NCBI RefSeq assembly: GCF_947498015.1
Contig: NZ_CANMIR010000004.1
Location: forward strand, 1 to 64,000
Reading direction: 5' to 3'
DNA length: 64,000 nucleotides
DNA from: an uncultured Neptuniibacter sp.
GTDB taxonomy: Bacteria; Pseudomonadota; Gammaproteobacteria; Pseudomonadales; Balneatricaceae
Shown: positions 36,658-45,432 of the stretch, in pieces
Layout of the letters: every line of letters starts with the position of its first letter
Position numbering within the stretch: the stretch's first letter is position 1
Notes under the pieces: model-generated
What the model saw: the letters and a program-made list of their open reading frames with translations, nothing else
Databases searched by the model: none
Told to the model about the DNA's origin: nothing
Program-made: the position numbers and the translations under genes

Positions 36658-37521
36658 ATGACTGTGCTTGTTCGCTATACAATCGCTTTTTTTGCTCTTT
36701 TCTCGATGGCTTCTGCGCATGCCGTGACGTTTCGCAGTTCCATTGATGACTCAAAGTGGCAGTTAGAGGCTTCAAAGTTTTCTTGTCGACTGAGTCAGAG
36801 CATCCCAGCTTTCGGGCGTGCAATTTTCGAGCATGAGGCTGGAGAGTCTGTCAATTTTCAATTAACGCCCACTGAAAATATCCATTTCTCTAAAGGGGCG
36901 AAACTTTATGCGGAGGCGGCTCCATGGCAACCGGGAGTGGCGCCACGGTACATAGGTACTGTCCAACCAGAAAAGCTGAGTGGAATGTTGAAGGTGAAGC
37001 CTGATCAGGCGAAAAATATGTTGGCTGCGCTGTACAGGGGGATGATGCCGACGTTCACCACCTCCGAATGGTATGGCACTAATGAGTCGCTGAGGGTGGC
37101 GGTTTCGGCGGTGAATTTCCAATCTGCCTATGACGACTATGTTGCATGTACAGCGGGTTTGTTGCCTGTGAACTTCAGGCAGGTTGCTCGAACTGCAATA
37201 CTATTTCCCTCTGCGCAATGGCGCTTGTCTGATGCCTCACGAGAAAGGTTGGATCTGATCGCCCTGTATGTCAGAAATGATGACTCTGTCAAAGGGGTTT
37301 ATGTGGATGGTCACTCTGATAACCGGGGACGACGATTGATGAACAGGGATATGTCAAAACGTCGTGCCGAAGAGGTGACTGCATATTTGATCAGTCTGGG
37401 TCTGGAACCAGATATGATTACAACCCGCTATCATGGTGAGCGATACCCTGTTGTGGAAAACAACAGTAAAGCTAATCGAGATCGTAATCGCCGTGTGACA
37501 ATTCGCTTGGAGCGTGATTAA
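36658..37521 (+). CDS. motY: MotY-like flagellar stator-ring protein
   Basis: A 287-residue periplasmic protein with a signal peptide (LFSMASAHA). The N-terminal domain resembles MotY (SIPAFGRAIFEHEAGE; APWQPGVAPRYIG; PTFTTSEWYG). The C-terminal half is an OmpA-like peptidoglycan-binding domain (VYVDGHSDNRGRR; MSKRRAEEVTAYLISLGL; NRDRNRRVTI). MotY forms the T ring that anchors Na+-type or polar flagellar stators in Vibrio and Pseudomonas. No other flagellar genes are in the window. Confidence 0.9.
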   Translation: MTVLVRYTIAFFALFSMASAHAVTFRSSIDDSKWQLEASKFSCRLSQSIPAFGRAIFEHEAGESVNFQLTPTENIHFSKGAKLYAEAAPWQPGVAPRYIGTVQPEKLSGMLKVKPDQAKNMLAALYRGMMPTFTTSEWYGTNESLRVAVSAVNFQSAYDDYVACTAGLLPVNFRQVARTAILFPSAQWRLSDASRERLDLIALYVRNDDSVKGVYVDGHSDNRGRRLMNRDMSKRRAEEVTAYLISLGLEPDMITTRYHGERYPVVENNSKANRDRNRRVTIRLERD

Positions 37522-37556
37522 TCATCTGTGTTTGTGAATAAATTGTGATTATTCGG

Positions 37557-37585
37557 ATGGTTGTCAGTGCTGTTTCTGCTATAAT
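37557..37585 (+). promoter_or_regulatory. Possible argG promoter
   Basis: A consensus -10 TATAAT lies at 37580-37585. At 17 bases spacing the -35 would be the poor ATGGTT at 37557-37562; a better TTGTCA at 37561 is too close (13 bases). Promoter strength is therefore uncertain. Confidence 0.4.
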
Positions 37586-37654
37586 CTCGCGCTTAATTTC
37601 AAATCCCTTTCGGCCCGTGTAGGGGCGATACAGTTCGCAAGTTGGAGCTTGAGA

Positions 37655-38881
37655 ATGTCCGAAATCAAAAAGGTCGTTCTGGCCTACTCCGGTGGATTGG
37701 ATACATCCGTTATCGTTCGCTGGTTACAAGATGAATACAACGCAGAAGTTGTAACTTTTACTGCAGACCTGGGGCAGGGCGAGGAAGTTGAGCCTGCTCG
37801 TGCGAAGGCGCAAGCGCTGGGTGTAAAAGAGATCTACATCGAAGATCTGCGTGAAGAGTTTGTTCGCGACTTTGTATTCCCAATGTTCCGTGCGAATACA
37901 ATTTATGAAGGTGAGTACCTTCTGGGTACATCAATTGCGCGCCCTCTGATCGCTAAACGTCTGATCGAAATTGCTAATGAGACTGGGGCTGATGCGATCT
38001 CTCACGGTGCTACCGGTAAAGGTAACGATCAGGTTCGTTTTGAGCTGGGTGCTTATGCACTTAAGCCTGGTGTCCATGTTATTGCTCCGTGGCGTGAGTG
38101 GGATCTGAACTCTCGCGAATCCCTTATGAAGTATTGTGAAGATCACAATATCGAAGTTGATTTCGCGAAGAATAAGAAGAAATCCCCTTATTCTATGGAT
38201 GCCAACCTCCTTCATATCTCCTATGAAGGCGATATTCTGGAAGACCCTTGGGTTGAAGCAGAAGATGATATGTGGCGTTGGTCGGTTTCTCCTGAAGAAG
38301 CACCAGATGAGGCGACCTACCTTGAGCTGTCCTATGAAAAGGGCGATATCGTTGCAATCAATGGTGAGCAGATGAGTCCTGCTACCGTGTTGGAATACCT
38401 GAACAAGGTGGGTGGTGAGAACGGTATCGGTCGTCTTGATATCGTTGAAAACCGTTTTGTCGGTATGAAGTCCCGTGGTTGCTATGAAACACCGGGTGGC
38501 ACAATTATGATGAAAGCACACCGCGCGATAGAATCCATTACGTTGGATCGTGAAGCGGCACACCTGAAAGATGAACTGATGCCACGTTACGCTAAGATTA
38601 TCTACAACGGCTTCTGGTGGTCTGAAGAGCGCAAAATGCTGCAGAAAATGATTGATGAATCTCAGCAGGTTGTGAACGGTGATGTTCGCCTTAAGCTTTA
38701 TAAAGGTAATGTGGTTGTTGTTGGGCGTCGTTCTGAAGATTCCCTATTCGACGAAAGCATCGCAACCTTTGAAGATGATGCGGGTTCTTATGATCAGAAA
38801 GATGCGGCTGGCTTTATTAAGCTGAACGCTTTGCGTATGCGAATTGCCGCGGGCAAAGGGCGTAACCTTCTGGAAGATTAA
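37655..38881 (+). CDS. argG: Argininosuccinate synthase
   Basis: Joins citrulline and aspartate using ATP. The 408-residue protein has the PP-loop YSGGLDTS at 11-18, [15 protein letters not shown], and a C-terminal region ending [18 protein letters not shown]. The ATG at 37655 has GGAG seven bases upstream; an upstream TTG at 37649 adds only two residues. It is the third arginine gene of the window, monocistronic with its own terminator. Confidence 0.98.
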   Translation: MSEIKKVVLAYSGGLDTSVIVRWLQDEYNAEVVTFTADLGQGEEVEPARAKAQALGVKEIYIEDLREEFVRDFVFPMFRANTIYEGEYLLGTSIARPLIAKRLIEIANETGADAISHGATGKGNDQVRFELGAYALKPGVHVIAPWREWDLNSRESLMKYCEDHNIEVDFAKNKKKSPYSMDANLLHISYEGDILEDPWVEAEDDMWRWSVSPEEAPDEATYLELSYEKGDIVAINGEQMSPATVLEYLNKVGGENGIGRLDIVENRFVGMKSRGCYETPGGTIMMKAHRAIESITLDREAAHLKDELMPRYAKIIYNGFWWSEERKMLQKMIDESQQVVNGDVRLKLYKGNVVVVGRRSEDSLFDESIATFEDDAGSYDQKDAAGFIKLNALRMRIAAGKGRNLLED

Positions 38882-38897
38882 GCCCTGTTAGATTGTA

Positions 38898-38930
38898 AAA
38901 AAACCCTACAGTGAACCTGTGGGGTTTTTT
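38898..38930 (+). terminator. Rho-independent terminator after argG
   Basis: An A-run/CCCTACAG arm pairs with CTGTGGGG/T-run (one T-G wobble) around a 5-base loop, ending in six T residues about 17 bases after the argG stop. Confidence 0.92.
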
Positions 38931-39011
38931 ATTGCCTGTAAGGTGGCCTAAACTTTGATAATCGTCTGATTTATATGCTACTTTTGCATTTATCTTAATT
39001 GTGCAGTGCCT

Positions 39012-40616
39012 ATGGAAATTAACTACTCAGGAAAGTCAGCTCTCATAGTAGACAGTAAGCTTGAAGACCTTGGGGCGTTAAGACAAATCCTGAGCCGTAT
39101 CGGTGTGGGGCATGTTCAGGCCGCCTCGTCGGTCAATATGGCGCTGAGCTTAATGCGAGAGATTACCTTTGATCTCTGTTTTGCAGTTTATGATATAGGC
39201 AAAAATGAAAAAAACGGTCTTCAGTTGCTTCGTGAAGCCAATGCAGAACAGATCTTTCCCACAACATCTTCCTTCTTTTTGATTGTAGCGCCTGATGGGG
39301 CTGAATTGCTCTTTGGATCACTGGAAAGCGCGCCTGATGCATATATATCAAAGCCTTTTGATCAGGCAAAAATTCGAACCCGATTGGAAAAGCAGTTAAG
39401 GATTAAAGAGGTTATACGGCCGATTGAGCTACTGTTGGATAGAGAAGATTATGAAGAGGTCTATGAGCAAAGCCGGGCGTTAGCAAAACACTATCCTGGG
39501 CTAAATGTTTTTCTGCAGCGGATTAATGGCATCGCGTTACTCAAGAATCGATCTTATTCCAGGGCAAAAGAATTATTCTTGAATCTGACCAATCAGAGGG
39601 AGTTAGCTTGGGCTGAGGTGGGGAAAGGGATCGCGCATTTTCATATAGGAGAGTACGAAGATACGCTTGCATGCCTGAATAAGGTGGTTGATCAGCAGCA
39701 TCTCTGTGTGGAAGCTTTTACCTGGTTATCGCGTGCTCATCGGATGAAAGGCGAGCTGGGAGCGGCTACGACAATTATGCGTAAAGCTGTGATGTTGCAG
39801 CCGACTGTGCCTGAACTGCATAGTGAGCTGGCTGGATTGGCAGCTCTAACAGATGATTGGGGTATATCAAAGGATTCCTACCAGCAGGCAGTCAGGTATG
39901 CTCGTTATTCTATCTTTCAGACACCTGAGCATTATTTCGGTCTGGCGCGTTCTCTGATGCAGGTTAATGCGAAGAAGTTGTCCGAGGTAGAGTATGACGT
40001 TATTCGTGTATTGGAAGATGCTGTGCTGGATCACCCTGAAGATCAGGAGGTGATGTTCAGAGCGAAGATGGTTAATTGTGATCTCTATCGCAATGAATCC
40101 GATACGGCACGTTTCGAGCAGATGTTGCACCAGACCTGGAATTTTTTTCAGAGAATGGATCTGGATCAGCAGTGTATCTGGTTAGACTCCATGGTGGATA
40201 TGGCAAACAGCGGCGATCTTGCTGAGGATGTTCTGAAAGTGCGAAAAGGGCTGGGTCGCACAATGATTGAGAAAGAGTGGGGTAAGGCCAACTATACAGC
40301 AATGAATTGCTTCAGGAAGGGTGAGCTTGATAAGGCTTTTCGGATGTTTGGGCGTGCCAATGAGCTTTTGCCAGAGCACACAGGAATTGCACTTAATCTG
40401 GTGCAGACCGGAATAGAAAAAGCGAAAAGAAGCGATAATGCGCTTTGGGTTCTGTTATCTGTCAGAGATGTGCTGGTGAATATCCATTTTGGATCACTAC
40501 CGGAGAAGCAGCAGCAGCGCTATCAGACACTGTTTGAGCGTTTTGTTGAGCAATATCAGTCGGCCAAAAAGAAACTGGAATCAGCCTCTCCAGATCCGTT
40601 CAACCAAGAGCTATAA
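39012..40616 (+). CDS. Response-regulator receiver fused to TPR repeats
   Basis: A 534-residue soluble protein. Residues 8-125 form a CheY-like receiver (SALIVDSKLEDLGALRQIL; the Asp of AVYDIG is the likely phosphoacceptor; AYISKPFDQAKI is the switch-Lys region). Residues about 145-500 are tetratricopeptide repeats (YPGLNVFLQRINGIALL; AWAEVGKGIAHFHIGEYED; EAFTWLSRAHRMKGELGAA). It resembles TPR-containing response regulators that act by protein binding rather than DNA binding. The ATG at 39012 follows a GTG two codons earlier and has no clear Shine-Dalgarno. Its 3' end overlaps the convergent small gene by 6 bases. Confidence 0.83.
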   Translation: MEINYSGKSALIVDSKLEDLGALRQILSRIGVGHVQAASSVNMALSLMREITFDLCFAVYDIGKNEKNGLQLLREANAEQIFPTTSSFFLIVAPDGAELLFGSLESAPDAYISKPFDQAKIRTRLEKQLRIKEVIRPIELLLDREDYEEVYEQSRALAKHYPGLNVFLQRINGIALLKNRSYSRAKELFLNLTNQRELAWAEVGKGIAHFHIGEYEDTLACLNKVVDQQHLCVEAFTWLSRAHRMKGELGAATTIMRKAVMLQPTVPELHSELAGLAALTDDWGISKDSYQQAVRYARYSIFQTPEHYFGLARSLMQVNAKKLSEVEYDVIRVLEDAVLDHPEDQEVMFRAKMVNCDLYRNESDTARFEQMLHQTWNFFQRMDLDQQCIWLDSMVDMANSGDLAEDVLKVRKGLGRTMIEKEWGKANYTAMNCFRKGELDKAFRMFGRANELLPEHTGIALNLVQTGIEKAKRSDNALWVLLSVRDVLVNIHFGSLPEKQQQRYQTLFERFVEQYQSAKKKLESASPDPFNQEL

Positions 40617-40976
40617 AATTTCATCATCTTCAATAAGAAACGAATGAGAAGTACTGCTTTCCTCTTCGTTACCATCACCTTGCTTATTCATGTTACGCGC
40701 AAGCTTACGGCTAAGTAGTTTTTTCTGTGCGGGTGCGGGCAGATCAGTAAACATCAACAGGTTCTTACCAATCAGGACGTCGATTAAGTCCTCTAATATT
40801 CGGGCGACAGAGGTGTCGGATTGCTCAAGAAACTCTTCAGCGGAAAACTCCTCATCGTTTATCGATAGGAATTCCAGTACTTCACGGTTTTTTATATCCA
40901 CCGGCTCGGCATTGGGCTGAACGGTTTCTGACAGGCTAACAATGCGCCCTTCTTCATTACGTATAGCGTATAACAT
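40611..40976 (-). CDS. Conserved hypothetical acidic protein (121 aa)
   Basis: A 121-residue acidic protein beginning MLYAIRNEEGRIVSLSE, a start I associate with a small gammaproteobacterial family sometimes mislabelled as tryptophan-synthase-like in databases. It has an N-terminal strand pair, a helical middle (RILEDLIDVLIGKNLL) and an acidic tail. It has no signal or membrane segment. It diverges from the secretion ATPase gene (93-base gap) and converges with the REC-TPR gene, overlapping it by 6 bases. The function is unknown. Confidence 0.7.
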   Translation of the reverse strand: MLYAIRNEEGRIVSLSETVQPNAEPVDIKNREVLEFLSINDEEFSAEEFLEQSDTSVARILEDLIDVLIGKNLLMFTDLPAPAQKKLLSRKLARNMNKQGDGNEEESSTSHSFLIEDDEIL

Positions 40977-41069
40977 ATTGATTTGCTACATTGGTTGCGT
41001 TTCGTGTAGACGCACAGGTTATGTTGTTTATCCGAGTATCCCTCTCATGCAAGGTTAAGGTCAAGGTTA

Positions 41070-43190
41070 ATGGATTCGGTTCACGACCCCTTATTAGGTT
41101 GTCTGGTACAGTTAAGTAAGCAAAATCATAAGCCTTTTTCACCAGAAGTGTTGTGTGAAGGGCTTCCTCTGGAAAATAACCAGCTTACGCCCAAATTGTT
41201 TATACGTGCAGCGAAACGCGCTGGATTCTCTGCGAGAATTCTGCAGCGATCTTTAAAAGAGATCTCCCCTCTGGTGTTACCTGCTGTATTGCTGCTCAAG
41301 AATAATCAGGCCTGTATTCTGCAGGAACTTGACCGGGATACTGGTGAGGCGGTTATCCTGCAGCCTGAAAGTGGGGGGGAACTTAGGCTGGACTTGGACG
41401 CCCTGCAAGAGGATTTCACCGGATATGCCATCTTTGTTCGTCTGGAATACCGTTTTCAGGAACAGGTATCGAAACTTCTGGAAGGGCACCAGGGGCACTG
41501 GTTTTGGGGAACGATTAAGCGTTCCTTTTCGATCTACCGTGATGTTCTGATAGCTTCGTTTCTTATCAATTTATTTGTCATCGCTAATCCGCTTTTTGTG
41601 ATGAATGTCTATGACCGGGTTGTGCCAAACAATGCAATAGAGACGCTATGGGTCCTCGCCATTGGAGTGATGGTAGTCTATCTGTTTGATTTCTGTCTAA
41701 AGATGTTGCGTGCTTATTTTATTGAGGTGGCGGGGAAAAAGGGGGATGTGATCCTCTCTGCACTGCTGTTTGAAAAAGTCCTCTCACTTAAATATAGTGC
41801 GCTACCTTCATCTGTCGGATCGTTCGCCAGCAATTTAAGGGAATTTGACAGTATTAAAGGGTTCCTGAGCTCAACGACGAATGTGGTCTTTATCGACCTT
41901 CCTTTTGCCCTCCTGTTTCTTGTAATTATCGGGTTTATCGGTGGTCCAATCGTTATTGTTCCGCTGGTAACCATTCCTCTGATTATTATTGTTTCGTTCG
42001 TGGTACGGCCCTATCTGAAGAAAGCTGTAGAGAAAACTTTTGCCTCCAATGCGCAGAAAAACTCAACCCTCATTGAGAGTTTAACAGCGATGGAAACGGT
42101 GAAAACTCAACGAGCTTCCTCTTCATTGCAGTTAGGTTGGGAACAGGCTGTAGGCTATATCGCCAAATGGAGCCTCAAGTCCAGAATGCTATCGGCGACG
42201 GTGGTTAATTTTGCATCCTTTGCGCAGCAGATGACATCGGTGGGTATCATCATTACAGGTGTCTACCTGATCAGCGAGCACGAGATGACAATGGGGGCCT
42301 TGATCGCTTGTGTCATGTTATCTGGGCGTGCAATTGCACCAATGAGTCAAGTGGCTAATTTGGTGATCTCATTTCATCAGGCTTCGACGGCTCTGAAAGG
42401 GCTGAACGAGATCATGGCACTGCCTTCTGAGAGAGAGGAGGGGCAGCAGTTTGTCCATCGCGATGAATTGAAAGGAGCCATTGAATTTAAAGATGTCAGT
42501 TTTGCCTATCCGGGTGAATCACAGAAAGCGTTGGATCGAGTCTCCTTCAGCATTAAACCTGGGGAGAATGTGGCGTTGATTGGTCGAATCGGTTCAGGTA
42601 AGTCAACCATTGAGAAGCTGGTACTTGGGCTCTATGGTGCAACAGAAGGGTCAGTGAGAATTGATGGGATTGATATCAATCAGATAGATCCGGTCGATCT
42701 GCGTCGTAACTTTGGCTACATGCCTCAGGATATAATGCTGTTTGCTGGAAATGTTCGTGACAACATAATTGTTGGTTCACCGCAGACGGATGATGGGCGT
42801 TTGGTCAAAGTTGCCGAGATGACCGGCGTTGCTGATATGGTTAATCGCCACCCTCAGGGTTTTGAAATGAGTGTTGGGGAACGTGGTGCAGCACTTTCAG
42901 GCGGCCAGCGTCAGGCGGTCGCTGTTGCTCGGGCATTGGTTCATGATCCAAATATTCTAGTGATGGATGAGCCTACGGCATCGATGGATAATGCGTCTGA
43001 AGAGCACATAAAGAGGATGTTGCAGGAGTATACACAAGGTAAAACGATGCTCGTGGTGACTCATAAAATGTCACTGTTGTCTTTGGTTGAGAGAATTATC
43101 GTTATGGATAACGGGCGTATTGTTGCAGATGGTCCTAAGGATGCGGTGCTGGAAGCGCTTAAGCAGGGTCGCCTTCAGGTGCAGAGGTAA
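41070..43190 (+). CDS. Type I secretion ABC transporter (LapB/RtxB-like)
   Basis: A 706-residue inner-membrane exporter. The N-terminal 130 residues are a C39-peptidase-like domain without the catalytic Cys-His pair (starting DPLLGCLVQLSKQ), as in LapB and HlyB, used to recruit the unfolded substrate. A six-helix membrane domain (about 150-440) follows, then the ATPase with Walker A GRIGSGKST at 505-513, signature LSGGQRQAVAVARAL, and Walker B ILVMDEPTAS. It sits first in an exporter unit with HlyD-like and TolC-like genes. The likely substrate is a LapA-like adhesin such as the one at the left edge. Confidence 0.93.
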   Translation: MDSVHDPLLGCLVQLSKQNHKPFSPEVLCEGLPLENNQLTPKLFIRAAKRAGFSARILQRSLKEISPLVLPAVLLLKNNQACILQELDRDTGEAVILQPESGGELRLDLDALQEDFTGYAIFVRLEYRFQEQVSKLLEGHQGHWFWGTIKRSFSIYRDVLIASFLINLFVIANPLFVMNVYDRVVPNNAIETLWVLAIGVMVVYLFDFCLKMLRAYFIEVAGKKGDVILSALLFEKVLSLKYSALPSSVGSFASNLREFDSIKGFLSSTTNVVFIDLPFALLFLVIIGFIGGPIVIVPLVTIPLIIIVSFVVRPYLKKAVEKTFASNAQKNSTLIESLTAMETVKTQRASSSLQLGWEQAVGYIAKWSLKSRMLSATVVNFASFAQQMTSVGIIITGVYLISEHEMTMGALIACVMLSGRAIAPMSQVANLVISFHQASTALKGLNEIMALPSEREEGQQFVHRDELKGAIEFKDVSFAYPGESQKALDRVSFSIKPGENVALIGRIGSGKSTIEKLVLGLYGATEGSVRIDGIDINQIDPVDLRRNFGYMPQDIMLFAGNVRDNIIVGSPQTDDGRLVKVAEMTGVADMVNRHPQGFEMSVGERGAALSGGQRQAVAVARALVHDPNILVMDEPTASMDNASEEHIKRMLQEYTQGKTMLVVTHKMSLLSLVERIIVMDNGRIVADGPKDAVLEALKQGRLQVQR

Positions 43191-43198
43191 ATAAGACA

Positions 43199-44515
43199 AT
43201 GGCTCGAAATCAAGATCTACAGTATATGTCCAGTGTCAGCGAGGCGATGGCAGAACAGTCTCCAAAGGGGGCCAGTGGTTTGTTGTGGATGATGGTGCTG
43301 TTTGTGGTTATTGCTATCGTCTGGGCGTCATGGGCAGAGTTGGATGAAATCACCCGTGGAGATGGCGAGATCATTCCTTCCAGTCAGTTACAAGTAATCG
43401 AAACTCTGGAAGGTGGGGCTGTATCTGAGATTCTGGTTCATGAAGGGGATCTGGTGGAAAAGGGCCAGGTTCTACTTCGCATTGATGATGTGCGATTTTC
43501 AAGTTCGATGAAAGAGAATCTAGTTCGCCATTATGAATTGAGTGCCAAGGCAGCCAGACTAAAAGCTGAAGCGGATAACACGGACTTTGTCGACCCTGAA
43601 GGGTTTCCGGTCGAATATGAAGGAATGATCGAACAGGAGAAGTATCTGTTTGGTACACGCCAGGCTGAGATACTTGCTGGTCTGGGCGGGCTTAAACAGC
43701 AAGTCTCGCAACGTAATCAGGAACTTAAAGCGGCTCGATCTCAGGAGAGGCAGTTGCAACGAAGTTATGCACTGTTGAAACGTGAATTGGATATAACCCG
43801 TCCGTTGTTGGCTGAAGGTGTCATCTCTGAAGTTGAGTTTTTGCGCTTGAAGAGGCAGCTAAATGATCTGGCAGGTGAGCTTTCGAGCGTGCGGTTGAAT
43901 ATTCCACGTATTGAATCAACATTGCAGGAAACCAAACAAAAGTTAGATGAATCTGAGTTGCAGTTCCGCAATGAAGCTCGACGCGAGTTGAACGAAGTGG
44001 TGGCGGAGCGTGCCCGAATTAAGCAGGCGCTGACAGGTATCAATGACCGCATCAATCGTGCTGAGGTGAGAGCTCCGGTCAAGGGCACAGTAAAGCAGTT
44101 ATTGGTTAATACGGTTGAAGGGGTTGTTCAACCCGGTGATGAATTGCTTAATATCATCCCGTGGGAGGATACGCTTCTTGTAGAAGCGCGTATTCGTCCT
44201 TCCGATATCGCAAATATTTCTCCAGGTCAGAGAGCTGTCATCAAGGTGTCCGCATATGACTTCTCTATCTATGGTGGGGTTGAGGCTGCAGTTATATTTG
44301 TCAGTCCGAGTACGATTATTGATGAGGAAGGTGAGAGTTACTATCTGGTGAGGCTGGAAACGGATCAGCCGTTTATCGGAACCGCCTCAACAGAGCTTCC
44401 ATTGATTGCTGGTATGACAGTCAGTGTAGATATCCTAACGGGTAAAAAAACGGTCATGGATTATCTTTTGAAGCCGGTACTCAAAGCTAAAAGTAAAGCT
44501 TTAACTGAGCGTTGA
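43199..44515 (+). CDS. HlyD-family membrane fusion protein (LapC-like)
   Basis: A 438-residue periplasmic adaptor with one N-terminal membrane helix (about 27-47, SGLLWMMVLFVVIAIVWASW). It has a split lipoyl domain (LQVIETLEGGAVSEILVHEGD), long coiled coils (about 125-290), a second lipoyl half (AEVRAPVKGTVKQLLVNTV) and a C-terminal beta-barrel region. It links the ABC transporter to the outer-membrane TolC channel. It starts 8 bases after the ABC gene, so the two are co-translated. Confidence 0.93.
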   Translation: MARNQDLQYMSSVSEAMAEQSPKGASGLLWMMVLFVVIAIVWASWAELDEITRGDGEIIPSSQLQVIETLEGGAVSEILVHEGDLVEKGQVLLRIDDVRFSSSMKENLVRHYELSAKAARLKAEADNTDFVDPEGFPVEYEGMIEQEKYLFGTRQAEILAGLGGLKQQVSQRNQELKAARSQERQLQRSYALLKRELDITRPLLAEGVISEVEFLRLKRQLNDLAGELSSVRLNIPRIESTLQETKQKLDESELQFRNEARRELNEVVAERARIKQALTGINDRINRAEVRAPVKGTVKQLLVNTVEGVVQPGDELLNIIPWEDTLLVEARIRPSDIANISPGQRAVIKVSAYDFSIYGGVEAAVIFVSPSTIIDEEGESYYLVRLETDQPFIGTASTELPLIAGMTVSVDILTGKKTVMDYLLKPVLKAKSKALTER

Positions 44516-44540
44516 CATAAAACTTTAATGTTTATTGGTT
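44512..44540 (+). promoter_or_regulatory. Consensus -35 box overlapping the end of the HlyD gene
   Basis: TTGACA at 44512-44517 overlaps the HlyD stop codon. The expected -10 region about 17 bases later (44535-44540) is a poor match, so an activator-dependent promoter for the regulator gene is possible but unproven. Confidence 0.25.
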
Positions 44541-44604
44541 GAGCTATCCTTATGAAAAATATGGATAACTGCGCAAGGCTCTGTTATAAAATTAGGGGTC
44601 TCAG

Positions 44605-44718
44605 ATGAAACTCTTAAAAGTTGTAGGTTTTTTTAGAGTGGATCTGGAAATAAAGGGAAATTTCAATTATCTTGCACTTGAACTGCATAAATGCGGTTTT
44701 TTAGTGCTCTGGATATGA
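44605..44718 (+). CDS. Possible 37-aa leader peptide ahead of the LuxR-type regulator
   Basis: A 37-codon frame from ATG 44605 to TGA 44716-44718. It has a good AGGGG site seven bases upstream and its stop overlaps the ATG at 44715 of the regulator (ATGA), the geometry of translational coupling. An even shorter 18-codon frame (44552-44608) couples to its start in the same way. The product (KLLKVVGFFRVDLEIKG) is not recognisable. It may only set the translation level of the regulator. Confidence 0.35.
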   Translation: MKLLKVVGFFRVDLEIKGNFNYLALELHKCGFLVLWI

Positions 44719-45362
44719 GCAATATGAAGCTATTTTGCGTTAGTAACCGACCAAAAGTGCTGGCTCGATGGAAAAGCCTGCTCAATAAATGGCAGCCTGA
44801 TATTGTCGAAGCTGGTGCGGTTCAGAATCGTCTGGATAGTGGAGTTTGCATCGTTTTACTTCATCTGAGTTCATTGTCAGAAGGGGAAAAACAACAGCTT
44901 TTTAATTTAAAAACAAAATTTCCTAGTACTATACTGGTTGTATGTACGGATATTCCAAATGAAACTGAAGGAGTGGAAGTGCTGCAATTAGGTGCAAATG
45001 GATATACCAACACGTATGTAACAGGTTCACTGCTTTCCGAAGTTGTGAAGACTGTGCTCCGTGGTGATATTTGGGCAGGGCCTGAGCTATTACAAAAGCT
45101 GCTTCGGCGGCTTTTAAGTAATCCTCCTGTTACGAATAGTAAAGTGGACACCGCAGAGTCTGTAGATTGTTTTGACGGATTAAGTAGTCGTGAGCGAGAT
45201 GTGCTCTCTGTCCTTGTGACAGGGGCCAGCAATAAGGAGATCGCTCGGGAACTTGATATTACTGAACGAACAGTCAAAGCCCATCTGAGTTCTATCTTTC
45301 AGAAAACAGGGGCTTCAGACAGAGTGACGCTGGCGCTTATGGCCAGTAAGCTCCCGGTGTAA
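44715..45362 (+). CDS. LuxR/NarL-type regulator with an atypical receiver domain
   Basis: A 215-residue protein with an N-terminal receiver-like domain (1-125) and a LuxR-type helix-turn-helix (about 150-212, LSSRERDVLSVLVTGASNKE followed by ERTVKAHLSSIFQKTG). The position of the phosphoacceptor aspartate reads VLLHLSSL, so phosphorylation is unlikely and control probably works by another route. It sits between the HlyD and TolC genes of the exporter, so it most likely regulates that system. I choose the ATG at 44715, which overlaps the leader frame stop; the frame opens at 44691 without a ribosome binding site. Confidence 0.82.
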   Translation: MSNMKLFCVSNRPKVLARWKSLLNKWQPDIVEAGAVQNRLDSGVCIVLLHLSSLSEGEKQQLFNLKTKFPSTILVVCTDIPNETEGVEVLQLGANGYTNTYVTGSLLSEVVKTVLRGDIWAGPELLQKLLRRLLSNPPVTNSKVDTAESVDCFDGLSSRERDVLSVLVTGASNKEIARELDITERTVKAHLSSIFQKTGASDRVTLALMASKLPV

Positions 45363-45432
45363 CTTGTGCTGGGATGCGATCGGTAATATCGGTGAAGGCT
45401 ACAAACTATTTATAAATAAGGCGGGAAAACTT

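Noticed and set aside
37931..38563. Open frame of 210 codons antisense to argG
   Set aside because: argG is certain, and the antisense product shows no family features and no translation signals.
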